Assembly: GCA_035627835.1 (NCBI GenBank)
Contig: DASPKX010000113.1
Location: forward strand, 57,217-121,216
Reading direction: 5' to 3'
Source: DASPKX01 sp035627835
GTDB lineage: Bacteria; Verrucomicrobiota; Verrucomicrobiia; Limisphaerales; SXQI01
DNA length: 64,000 nucleotides
Below the pieces are notes generated by a model that searched no databases, was not told where the DNA came from, and saw only the letters and a list, made by a program, of their open reading frames with translations. The number at the start of each line of letters is the position of its first letter. Position 1 is the first letter of the stretch. Shown in pieces: positions 41,408 to 48,993 of the stretch. The position numbers and the translations under genes are program-made.

Positions 41408-43189
41408 CTAAGCTTGGGTGGATAGCATCCTGGCGTAGTAGCTGTCGCGCCGGGCGAGAGTTTCTGGAGAGCCTTCGTCGATGATTCGACCCCCTTCGAG
41501 GACAATAATCCTATCCACATTGCGGATGGTGCTCAGACGATGGGCAACGATGAAAGTGGTTCTCCCACGCATGAGAGCTTCGAGGCTATTCACCACGGCT
41601 TGCTCGCTCTCGGCATCGAGCGCGCTGGTTGGTTCATCCAGGAGAAGGATCGGAGCGTCACGCAAGAAAGCGCGGGCGAGGTTCAAGCGCTGGCGCTCAC
41701 CAACGCTGAGGCGTGCGGCGCCTTCGCCCACGATGGTGTTGAACTGCTTTGGAAGGTTCTCGATGAACTCCAACGCGCTCGCCTGGCGCGCCGCTTCCCG
41801 TATCTGCCCGCTTGTCGCGCCGGGACGGCCATAGGCAATATTCTCGGCGACGCTGGAAGCGAGCAGCAGCGGCTCTTGCAAGACCAGCGACATGTTTGAA
41901 CGCAGGCCCTGAACATCGAGTTCGCGCGCGTTGCGGCCTTCGATCAGCAAGGCTCCAGCATCCGGATCGTAGAAGCGCAAGATGAGGTTTAGGAGAGTCG
42001 TCTTACCCGAGCCGCTCGGGCCGATGATGGCGACCGATTCACCCGCGCGAACTTTGAGATTAATGTTCTGGAGAACAGGCGAGCCCGCGCGATAACTGAA
42101 TTGCAGGCCGCGCATCTCGACTTCTCCACGGACTCGCAGCCCCTCGCCTGTGGAGTGCGGCTGGGCTACAGCCGCTGCTCCGACACTGTTGGCCACTTCG
42201 GGCGCGGCATCCAGAATCTCGAGCACACGGCCCGCGCCCGCGCTCGCGTCCGACACTGTGGCGCCCACTTTGGACAATTGGTTGAGTGGATCGTAGATCT
42301 GCGCGAGGTAACTGAGGAAGATCAGCAACTGGCCCACCGTCAGCTCGCCAAGCTGAGCCTGCTTTGCGCCAGACCAGGCGATGGCCGCGCTCCCAAAGCC
42401 GAACACCAGCGCGATGACAAGCCAGTAGAGCAGCTCCCAGCCATGTTGAGCTGCTTTCGTTTGGACGGCCTGGCTGCTTTGGGAACGGAAGCGGGTTTGC
42501 TCATGCTCTTCGCGGGTGTTCGCAAGGATCAGCGGGAGAGCAGTAATGTTCTGCTGGAAAATCGACGTGACGGCGCTGTCAGCTTGATGAGCCGCAAGGC
42601 TGCGCTTCTGCATCTCGCGCCCGAAAAAAAGCATGGCCAGCAGCATCGGCGGAAACACTGCGAACGTGACGACCGTCAACCAGGCGTTGAGCTGCCACAT
42701 CACGACGACCATCATTGCGAGGGAGAGCAAAGCGGTCAGAAGGTTGAAGAACCCTTGTTGAAACAGCGTTTGGAACGCGTAAGTGTCCCACGACGCCCGG
42801 TAGATTAGATCGCCTGTGTCATGGCTTTGGTAGAATCGCATGGAGAGGCGCTGCATGCGGCGGAAAAGCTCATTCCTGACGCGGAATAAACCGAGGAGAC
42901 CCGCTTTGATGGAGACGAAGTTGGCCCATGCCGAAAATCCCCCCTGCGCCGCGTGCAAGAAAACAATCGAGGCGCATAGCCAGAGAAGGCGGTGTGTGTT
43001 GTCGGGGCCGAGCAAGGACGCCAACCAATCGGGAAGCGGTTTGCCCTGCAGGAGCGAATCGACAATGAGCGCCAGCGGCCAGGGCTTCAGCACGCCCGCG
43101 CCGATGCTCAGAATGAGCAGGGCCAGAGCGAAGAGTGTTCGCTTTAGCTCCGGCCGGAAAAAGCGCAAAGCGCGAGCCCAGGTTCTCAC
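41408..43189 (-). CDS. ABC exporter, MsbA-like (fused membrane and ATPase domains)
   Basis: 593 residues, the standard length of an MsbA/lipid flippase half-transporter. Six helices lie in residues 1-310 and the ATPase domain at 350-593. The ATPase shows Walker A GPSGSGKTTL, the signature LSVGERQRLN and Walker B ILLLDEPTSALD, followed by the switch His in VAHRLS. The substrate may be lipid A, another lipid or a glycolipid. It is 48 bases after the lipoprotein-sorting-like gene and could be part of the same leftward run starting at hsp20. Confidence 0.93.
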   Translation of the reverse strand: MRTWARALRFFRPELKRTLFALALLILSIGAGVLKPWPLALIVDSLLQGKPLPDWLASLLGPDNTHRLLWLCASIVFLHAAQGGFSAWANFVSIKAGLLGLFRVRNELFRRMQRLSMRFYQSHDTGDLIYRASWDTYAFQTLFQQGFFNLLTALLSLAMMVVVMWQLNAWLTVVTFAVFPPMLLAMLFFGREMQKRSLAAHQADSAVTSIFQQNITALPLILANTREEHEQTRFRSQSSQAVQTKAAQHGWELLYWLVIALVFGFGSAAIAWSGAKQAQLGELTVGQLLIFLSYLAQIYDPLNQLSKVGATVSDASAGAGRVLEILDAAPEVANSVGAAAVAQPHSTGEGLRVRGEVEMRGLQFSYRAGSPVLQNINLKVRAGESVAIIGPSGSGKTTLLNLILRFYDPDAGALLIEGRNARELDVQGLRSNMSLVLQEPLLLASSVAENIAYGRPGATSGQIREAARQASALEFIENLPKQFNTIVGEGAARLSVGERQRLNLARAFLRDAPILLLDEPTSALDAESEQAVVNSLEALMRGRTTFIVAHRLSTIRNVDRIIVLEGGRIIDEGSPETLARRDSYYARMLSTQA

Positions 43190-43237
43190 TTGAGGAGGGG
43201 GAAGGTAGCCGAAGCGTGAGCCTTATCCGACGAAATT

Positions 43238-44038
43238 CTACTTCTGCGGGTCGTCGAACTCGACTTCGAATTGCAGCACGGAGCTGCTGTCGGTCTTAAC
43301 ATTGCGCATCTCGATCTCGCGGAGTTGAACGCGGCCATCCACTCGTTTGACTTTGCGCACGGAGAATTCCTTCAAACGCTGGTTGTTGGAATCAAAGGCC
43401 TCCGCGCGAACGAGGCCGCCGGACTCGTAATCGATCCAGCAGAGCACACGCGAGTACGCGCCGGGAGTTGGCTTCGGATTCAAGCACTCCACCACCCGGC
43501 AGCTTCTACCTTTGCGCATCTCTGTTTTCACGATCCGGACCGCAGGCCAGTGGTAGAAGTCGAGGCCAAGGTCCGCCAGCCAGTAGTCCGTGCCCGCGAA
43601 AGGGCTGAAGAGCTTTTCACGCGCAAGCGGACTTGGCTTCGGGAACTCACCCGTTTGGAGGTTCGCCACCGCCAGCGCGTAACGATTTGTTTTACCCGCC
43701 TCATGGGTGACGATGAAGCGTTGCGCAGGATGACCAACGACTTGCTTCGTTTCGAAAACGTCGTGCCATAGTGTGTCTGTCTCGCGCTGCGTGAGCCAAC
43801 GCACCGGGATTTCCGTTCGTTTGTCGTCCGCATCGCGAATGACGAATGTGCCGTAAAGGGAAGAATTGGCGGAGGGTGGCGCTCCGATGAGCGATTCCAT
43901 CAGGCGCTGGCCTTCACCGGCATCGTCCTGGATAGTGGTTCGGCCTTCAAAAACGCGGGGGGCGGCCGGAGCTTTCGACTGCTGGGCGGCAACCAACGAA
44001 ATGCCCGCGGCCAGTATGATGGCTACAAATGCTTTCAT
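43238..44038 (-). CDS. Outer-membrane lipoprotein-sorting-like protein (LolA fold)
   Basis: 266 residues. A signal peptide (AFVAIILAAGISLVAAQQSK) leads into a beta-rich protein with the LolA/LolB-like fold common in this group: GTFVIRDADDKRTEIPVRW, AGTDYWLADLGLDFYHWPAV, ECLNPKPTPGAYSRVLCWID and FSVRKVKRVDGRVQLREIEM. It probably binds a hydrophobic lipid moiety in the periplasm. The ATG overlaps the lon stop codon (ATGA), so translation is coupled. The start at 44038 is chosen because the signal peptide begins there. Confidence 0.83.
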   Translation of the reverse strand: MKAFVAIILAAGISLVAAQQSKAPAAPRVFEGRTTIQDDAGEGQRLMESLIGAPPSANSSLYGTFVIRDADDKRTEIPVRWLTQRETDTLWHDVFETKQVVGHPAQRFIVTHEAGKTNRYALAVANLQTGEFPKPSPLAREKLFSPFAGTDYWLADLGLDFYHWPAVRIVKTEMRKGRSCRVVECLNPKPTPGAYSRVLCWIDYESGGLVRAEAFDSNNQRLKEFSVRKVKRVDGRVQLREIEMRNVKTDSSSVLQFEVEFDDPQK

Positions 44039-46440
44039 GGCTTCGACTCCGGGCTGAGCGCAAGCGGCAGCAACTCGGAGATATGCTTGATGAAATGCAC
44101 GGTCATTTTGTCGCGGACCTCGACGGGCACCTCGTTCCAATCCTTGCGATTTTGCTCCGGCAGAAGAACCGTCTTGATGCGGTTCCGCGCCGCAGCCAGG
44201 ACTTTCTCCTTAATCCCGCCGACGGGCAGCACTCGCCCGCGCAGGCTGATTTCACCAGTCATCGCGAGCGCTGACCGGACGGGGCGGCGGGTGAACAATG
44301 ACGTAAGCGCCGCCACAATCGTCACACCGGCGCTCGGGCCATCCTTCGGTGTGGCGCCCGCAGGCACATGGACATGGATGTCAAACTTGTCGAAGTCATT
44401 AAGGTCCAGCTTAAGCTTGGCGCTTTGGCTGCGGAGATAACTCAGCGCCGCTTGCGCGCTTTCCTTCATGACATCACCAAGTGAGCCGGTGAGGATCAGC
44501 TTCCCTTTGCCAGGCATGCGGGTCGCCTCGATAAACAGGATGTCTCCTCCGATGGGCGTCCAGGCCAGCCCGATCGCGATGCCGGACTCCTCGATCTTCT
44601 CCGCGTCATCGTGTTGGAACTTGGGGGCGCCTAAATATTCGTTCACCAGCTCCGGTGTAACGACGATCGGCTCCGCGAACTCCTTCGAACTCACGATTTT
44701 CCGCGCGGCCTTGCGAATGACGCTGGCGATTTCCCGCTCGAGCTGGCGGACACCCGCTTCCTGCGTGTAATCGGAAATCAGTTGGCGCAGAGCTTTTTCC
44801 TGGAACTTGACGGCCTTGCGCTTAACCCCGTGCTCCTTCAGCTGCCGGGGAACCAAATGGCGCCTGGCGATCTCAAATTTCTCCGCGGCGGTGTAGCTGG
44901 GCAGCTCGATGATTTCCAAACGATCGCGGAGCGCGGCATGGATTGGCTCAAGCCAGTTGGCGGTGGTGATGAAGAGCACTCGCGAAAGGTCAAAGGGGAT
45001 TTCGAGATAGTTATCAGTGAAGGTGGAGTTCTGCGCGGGATCCAAAACCTCTAAAAGTGCGGAGGATGGATCACCGCGGAAATCGGAGCCGACCTTGTCC
45101 ACTTCGTCGAGGAGGATGACTGGGTTGTTGCTCTCCACCCGTCGCAAGCTCTGAATGATACGGCCGGGCAAAGCGCTCACATACGTTCGACGGTGTCCGC
45201 GAATTTCCGCTTCATCGCGCATGCCGCCCAAAGCGATTCGCACAAACTTTCGCCCGAGGGCGTCAGCAACGCTTTTGCCGAGGGAGGTCTTTCCCACACC
45301 TGGGGGACCAACCAAACACAGCAGGGGCCCCTTGAGGGTTTGTTTGAGCTTAATAACCGCGAGGAACTCGAGCAGGCGGTCCTTAACCTTCGTTAGCCCG
45401 TAGTGCTGCTCGTCAAGAATTCGAGCCGCTTCGTCCAAGTCAATTTTATCCTCCGTGGACTTGCTCCAAGGGAGGCTCACGAGCCAGTCGAGGTAATTGC
45501 GCGAGACTGTGTATTCGGCTGCGGCCTGAGGAATTTGCTGCAGGCGCTCAAGCTCCTTGTTCGCGACGCGCTTGGCTTCCTCCGGCAGACCGTTCGCCTC
45601 AATTTGCTGAGCGAGGGCGGCGATGTCGCCCATGCCCGGGTCGCCTTCACCAAGCTCGCGCTGGATGGCGCGAATCTGCTCACGCAGAAAGAAATCGCGC
45701 TGGCTCTTGGACATGGAGGTGGCGACCTCCTTCTGGATTTTCGAGCCGAGTGTGAGCACTTCCAGCTCACGGTTCATCAACGGGAGCAAGCGCGTGAGGC
45801 GCTCTTTGACATTCGTGATTTCCAGCAGGTTCTGCCGCTCCTCCAGGCTTAGATTCAGATTAGCCGCGATAAGGTCGCTCAACTTCCCGGCCTGGTCTGT
45901 GTTCAGCAGCGTGATCTTCACCTGCTCCGCGAGCGCGGGGGAGAGATTGACGATCTCCTGGAATTGGGTCTGCGCATTTCGCGCCAGAGCTGTGAGTTCC
46001 AGGCCCTCCTCCGTTTCCTCCTGGAGATGCTCCACCTTCGCGAGCAAGTACGGCTCTTTGCGAACGAAGCTTTGAATGCGAAAGCGCCGCGTTCCTTCGA
46101 TCAACACGCGCATGGTGTTGTCGGGAAACTTGAGCATCTTCAACACCCGCCCAAGGCAGCCATGCTCATAAAGGTCATCCGGGCCGGGATCTTCGACGTC
46201 CGGCTTGCGTTGAAGCACGAGGCCGATGAAGCGATCGCCCGCCACCACGTCGTCCACCAGGCGAGTGCTCTGGGCCGACTCGACCAACAGCGGAGCGACC
46301 ATGCCGGGGAAGACGACAATGTCCGAGAGACCCAGAATGGGCAGGCTCTCCGGAAGCGCTTTTGCGCCCTGGCGTGTGGACGGGGTCTCCGCTCCCGGTG
46401 TTCCGAGAATGGAGATAAACTCCGTGTCAGGTGAATTCAT
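44035..46440 (-). CDS. lon: ATP-dependent Lon protease
   Basis: 801 residues, full length. The N-domain (about 30-240) is followed by the AAA+ module with Walker A GPPGVGKTSLGKSVA and Walker B NPVILLDEVDKVGSDF. The C-terminal protease domain has the catalytic Ser in PKDGPSAGVTI and Lys in GGIKEKVLAAAR. It degrades misfolded and regulatory proteins in the cytosol. It follows hsp20 by 42 bases and overlaps the next gene by 4, consistent with a stress operon. Confidence 0.97.
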   Translation of the reverse strand: MNSPDTEFISILGTPGAETPSTRQGAKALPESLPILGLSDIVVFPGMVAPLLVESAQSTRLVDDVVAGDRFIGLVLQRKPDVEDPGPDDLYEHGCLGRVLKMLKFPDNTMRVLIEGTRRFRIQSFVRKEPYLLAKVEHLQEETEEGLELTALARNAQTQFQEIVNLSPALAEQVKITLLNTDQAGKLSDLIAANLNLSLEERQNLLEITNVKERLTRLLPLMNRELEVLTLGSKIQKEVATSMSKSQRDFFLREQIRAIQRELGEGDPGMGDIAALAQQIEANGLPEEAKRVANKELERLQQIPQAAAEYTVSRNYLDWLVSLPWSKSTEDKIDLDEAARILDEQHYGLTKVKDRLLEFLAVIKLKQTLKGPLLCLVGPPGVGKTSLGKSVADALGRKFVRIALGGMRDEAEIRGHRRTYVSALPGRIIQSLRRVESNNPVILLDEVDKVGSDFRGDPSSALLEVLDPAQNSTFTDNYLEIPFDLSRVLFITTANWLEPIHAALRDRLEIIELPSYTAAEKFEIARRHLVPRQLKEHGVKRKAVKFQEKALRQLISDYTQEAGVRQLEREIASVIRKAARKIVSSKEFAEPIVVTPELVNEYLGAPKFQHDDAEKIEESGIAIGLAWTPIGGDILFIEATRMPGKGKLILTGSLGDVMKESAQAALSYLRSQSAKLKLDLNDFDKFDIHVHVPAGATPKDGPSAGVTIVAALTSLFTRRPVRSALAMTGEISLRGRVLPVGGIKEKVLAAARNRIKTVLLPEQNRKDWNEVPVEVRDKMTVHFIKHISELLPLALSPESKP

Positions 46441-46482
46441 TTATTGTTAGACGCCCCTCCCCCCCTTGAGAGTTCAGGGAAA

Positions 46483-46875
46483 TTAAAGAGAAGACGGAAC
46501 AGGCGCCCCATCGATGGCGGGGCTGCGAGGAACATCAATCCGAAGGAACCCATTCTGATAGGAGGCCGTCGCCGATTTCATATCGTACCCTGGCGGAAGC
46601 TCGATTGAGCTTTCGAATGCCCCGTAATTGATTTCCATGACGAGGAACTTGCAGTTCGGTCCCCGGCAACCGTCCGGCCGGGTTCCGCTGATCTTTACCC
46701 TGTTGCCTTCGACAACGAGTTGCAGGTCCTCCCTGCGCATGCCGGCCAATTCGATCTTAATAACCAGGCCGCTGTCAGTGACATAAACGTCGGTGTTCGG
46801 CGTCCAAAAGGTGTCATTGGCGCCACGCGCGGGGTCAATTTTTACGAAATGCGTGGTGGAACTGGTTTTGGACAT
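46483..46875 (-). CDS. Small heat-shock protein Hsp20
   Basis: 130 residues with an alpha-crystallin domain: DVYVTDSGLVIKIELAGMRR, EDLQLVVEGNRVKISG, ASYQNGFLRIDVPR. An ATP-independent holdase that keeps unfolded proteins soluble. The first of a run with lon. A heat-shock-like promoter motif lies directly upstream on the minus strand (46894-46917). No strong Shine-Dalgarno is seen before the ATG. Confidence 0.93.
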   Translation of the reverse strand: MSKTSSTTHFVKIDPARGANDTFWTPNTDVYVTDSGLVIKIELAGMRREDLQLVVEGNRVKISGTRPDGCRGPNCKFLVMEINYGAFESSIELPPGYDMKSATASYQNGFLRIDVPRSPAIDGAPVPSSL

Positions 46876-46893
46876 GGCGAAAATCGATTAACT

Positions 46894-46917
46894 ATGAGGG
46901 AAAGGCATCGGTTCAAG
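46894..46917 (-). promoter_or_regulatory. Possible sigma-32-type promoter of hsp20-lon
   Basis: On the minus strand CTTGAAC (46917-46911) and CCCTCAT (46900-46894) resemble the heat-shock consensus CTTGAAA and CCCCAT with 10 to 11 bases between them. Transcription would start about 10 bases before the hsp20 ATG. Confidence 0.35.
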
Positions 46918-46929
46918 CAAGAGAACCTT

Positions 46930-47127
46930 TCAGCCAGGCTTCACGATGATTTGGGCGCGCTCGCCGCGGCGAGCCTTGAACACCACCGTGCCAGTCGGCG
47001 GAGTGGATTTGGAGTCACAGCAGCCTGAGTTGCAGCTGCGGTTCTTCCGACGATGGAATCGTTGCCAGGCAAAAATGAGGGCAGTTCCCGCGACTATGCT
47101 TAACGCCACTGGTTGCTGCCAATCCAT
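46930..47127 (-). CDS. Small cysteine-rich membrane protein
   Basis: 65 residues from an ATG with AGGTG 4 bases upstream. One helix (VALSIVAGTALIFAWQRFH), then a cysteine cluster (NRSCNSGCCDSK) and a short beta-rich tail ending IIVKPG. The layout resembles FeoB-associated cysteine-rich membrane proteins, but no feoB is present and the match is weak. Function unknown. Transcribed leftward, as are its neighbours. Confidence 0.55.
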   Translation of the reverse strand: MDWQQPVALSIVAGTALIFAWQRFHRRKNRSCNSGCCDSKSTPPTGTVVFKARRGERAQIIVKPG

Positions 47128-47198
47128 TGCACCTATGATAACGTGCCGTCGGATGGGCTGCAACAGGGCTCGCGGAGCCTGCCCTGCATTAGTTCGGA

Positions 47199-47378
47199 CT
47201 ATTTGTTGAAGACTTTCTTGATGTCGCCCACTTTCCGTTGGGCTTTGCCTTCAACTTGCTGGGCTGCGCCTTCGCCTGCCATATCGGCATCGTTCATGGC
47301 GCGTCCGGCTTCCTCCTTGATCTTCCCGCCGGCCTGCCGGAGGCCGCCCTCGACTTTATCTCGTGCACTGCTCTTCAT
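47199..47378 (-). CDS. CsbD-like stress protein
   Basis: 59 residues: MKSSARDKVEGGLRQAGGKI at the start, then KEEAGRAMNDADMAGEGAA, then QQVEGKAQRKVGDIKKVFNK. The hydrophilic, Lys/Gly/Ala-rich repeats with GxxKEEAG and VEGKAQ are typical of CsbD, a general-stress protein of unknown mechanism. AAGGGGGAA just before the ATG is a good ribosome binding site. The gene is short and was found by direct reading. A CAGGGC/GCCCTG hairpin without a T tract follows the stop. Surrounded by other stress genes. Confidence 0.85.
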   Translation of the reverse strand: MKSSARDKVEGGLRQAGGKIKEEAGRAMNDADMAGEGAAQQVEGKAQRKVGDIKKVFNK

Positions 47379-47456
47379 GTGTCATTCCCCCTTTCTCAGT
47401 TAAGCTACGCGCGAGCAGCGGTGGCGCAATGGGATCACGCCGTTGTAACTCCCTGA

Positions 47457-47768
47457 TTATCGTGGCGGGGATTTCTTAGGAGCTGCCGAGGCCGCTTCCT
47501 CCTTGGGGCCGAAGCGAACGCTGATGGCCTGCTGTTTGCCTTCAGCGGTCTTGATCATGAGGCCAGCGACGGGATCCCCGGGACGACCATCTGCAAGCTT
47601 CACGGTTTTGCCATCTCGCGTGAACTTCGTCGCGCCGGTGACCAGGATCACGCGGGGCTGCTTTTTGCCTTCCAGCGTGATCGTCATCTTCTGCGGATCC
47701 ACAGACGCAAGTTTGCCGTGATATGGGAATGGCTTGGCTGGAGCGCTCTCTGCGCCCGATGCGGCCAT
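47457..47768 (-). CDS. Small exported-type protein with a probable frameshift in its signal peptide
   Basis: 103 residues from an internal ATG: AASGAESAPAKPFPYHGKLA, then VDPQKMTITLEGKK, ATKFTRDGKTVKLAD and a Lys/Pro-rich tail. A better start lies at 47818, with GGAG 8 bases upstream, and reads MRLPGFLTAVGFAVYF, a near-perfect signal sequence, but in the wrong frame. Adding one T to the TTT run there would give LFSMAASGAESA and join the two into one exported protein of about 120 residues. It follows the ThuA-rhodanese gene by 2 bases. The function is unknown; the beta-rich core recalls OB-like secreted domains. Confidence 0.65.
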   Translation of the reverse strand: MAASGAESAPAKPFPYHGKLASVDPQKMTITLEGKKQPRVILVTGATKFTRDGKTVKLADGRPGDPVAGLMIKTAEGKQQAISVRFGPKEEAASAAPKKSPPR

Positions 47769-47820
47769 CGAAAATAAACCGCAAAGCCGACTGCGGTGAG
47801 GAACCCCGGAAGTCGCATTG

Positions 47821-48882
47821 TTATTTCTCCACAGGTTTGCCGGCCTGGCTCCAACCGTTAAAGCCAGGACCGAGGTCGAGCACGTTGGTGAATTTCAGCT
47901 TTTCCATCTGCTCGCAAGCTTTGGCGCTGCGCACACCGCCCGCGCAATAGACCAGATATTCTTTAGTGGGATCGAGCGCTTTGATCTTCGAGGCAAAGTC
48001 TTTGCCGCGAATATCAATGTTCGTGGCTCCGGGGATATGCCCAGCGGCGAACTCCTCAGGGGTGCGAACATCCAGGAGGACAGGCCTGTTCGCTCGCCAG
48101 ACCTTTTCGAATAGATCCACACCGACCCGCTTGACCCCAGGGTCGAGCTGAATTCGCTGAGGGGCGTTCAATGCCCAAAAGATGCCGTTCACCAGCAGAC
48201 GCCGGAAGGACTCCTCCTTGAAGTCATCCTGATGCCCGAGCGAAGTGTAAAACACCCGCGCGCCGTTTGGCTGAAAGGTCCAGGCAACCGGATGCGTGTC
48301 TCCACTGGAAATCTTGCCGATTAACAATGGAGTCGTGCCGCTCTTCAAAGGAGAGTTTCGGTAAAGGGAGCCATTCGACACAAAGCCCGCCACGCCTTCG
48401 AGGATGGGATGCTGCCCTGCTTGGGGCGCGATGGTCACCGTCGTCTTCAAGTCCTTCTGCAAGTGCCGCCCATAATTGCCTCCAAGGACTTCAGCATCGA
48501 ACTCCTTCCAATTTTCAAAGGAATGGCTGGCCGTGCGAATCCCCACAATCGGTTTGCCGGACTTTACGTAAGCTTTGAAGCGAGCCAGTTCCGCTTCCGG
48601 CAATGTCATGCGCCGGCTAAAGAGGACCACGAGATCGGCCTTCTCCAACGCCTCCAGCCCCGGGATGGTCTGCTCATTTGTGGCAGCGGGCCTCTGCAGG
48701 TAGATGCAGTTTACCGGGAAGTTCGCTTCCAGATACTTTTTGAACTCCGGCAATGTTTGCGCGGATTTGTACTCGTACTCGCCCGAGATCAGCACAATGG
48801 TCGGTTTGTCCGCAGCGAGCGCGGGGAGCAGAACCGTCGCGAACAGAGCCAGGCATTGGAGCCAACGCGTGAGTCGTTTCAT
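47821..48882 (-). CDS. Secreted ThuA-like domain fused to a rhodanese domain
   Basis: 353 residues. A signal peptide (LTRWLQCLALFATVLLPALA) is followed by a ThuA/glutamine-amidotransferase-like domain (about 28-245, with IVLISGEYEYKSAQTLPEF, RTASHSFENWKEFDAEVLGG, WTFQPNGARVFYTSLGH). The rhodanese domain (about 265-353) has DVRTPEEFAAGHIPGATNID and the active Cys in YLVYCAGGVRSAKA. ThuA relatives are linked to trehalose or other sugar metabolism in some bacteria, but many verrucomicrobial copies are of unknown role. The pairing with a sulfurtransferase is unusual. ATG 48882 is used; an in-frame TTG lies 4 codons upstream. Confidence 0.85.
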   Translation of the reverse strand: MKRLTRWLQCLALFATVLLPALAADKPTIVLISGEYEYKSAQTLPEFKKYLEANFPVNCIYLQRPAATNEQTIPGLEALEKADLVVLFSRRMTLPEAELARFKAYVKSGKPIVGIRTASHSFENWKEFDAEVLGGNYGRHLQKDLKTTVTIAPQAGQHPILEGVAGFVSNGSLYRNSPLKSGTTPLLIGKISSGDTHPVAWTFQPNGARVFYTSLGHQDDFKEESFRRLLVNGIFWALNAPQRIQLDPGVKRVGVDLFEKVWRANRPVLLDVRTPEEFAAGHIPGATNIDIRGKDFASKIKALDPTKEYLVYCAGGVRSAKACEQMEKLKFTNVLDLGPGFNGWSQAGKPVEK

Positions 48883-48993
48883 AGGGATGGGCAAAGATTA
48901 TCGTGGGCGGCGTGACGTGTCGAGGCGTCGGTAGGCCTGGCAGGGCTCCCGATTGCCAACGCCATTCTCCGCCAGTAGAAGTGGCGGCGGAGT

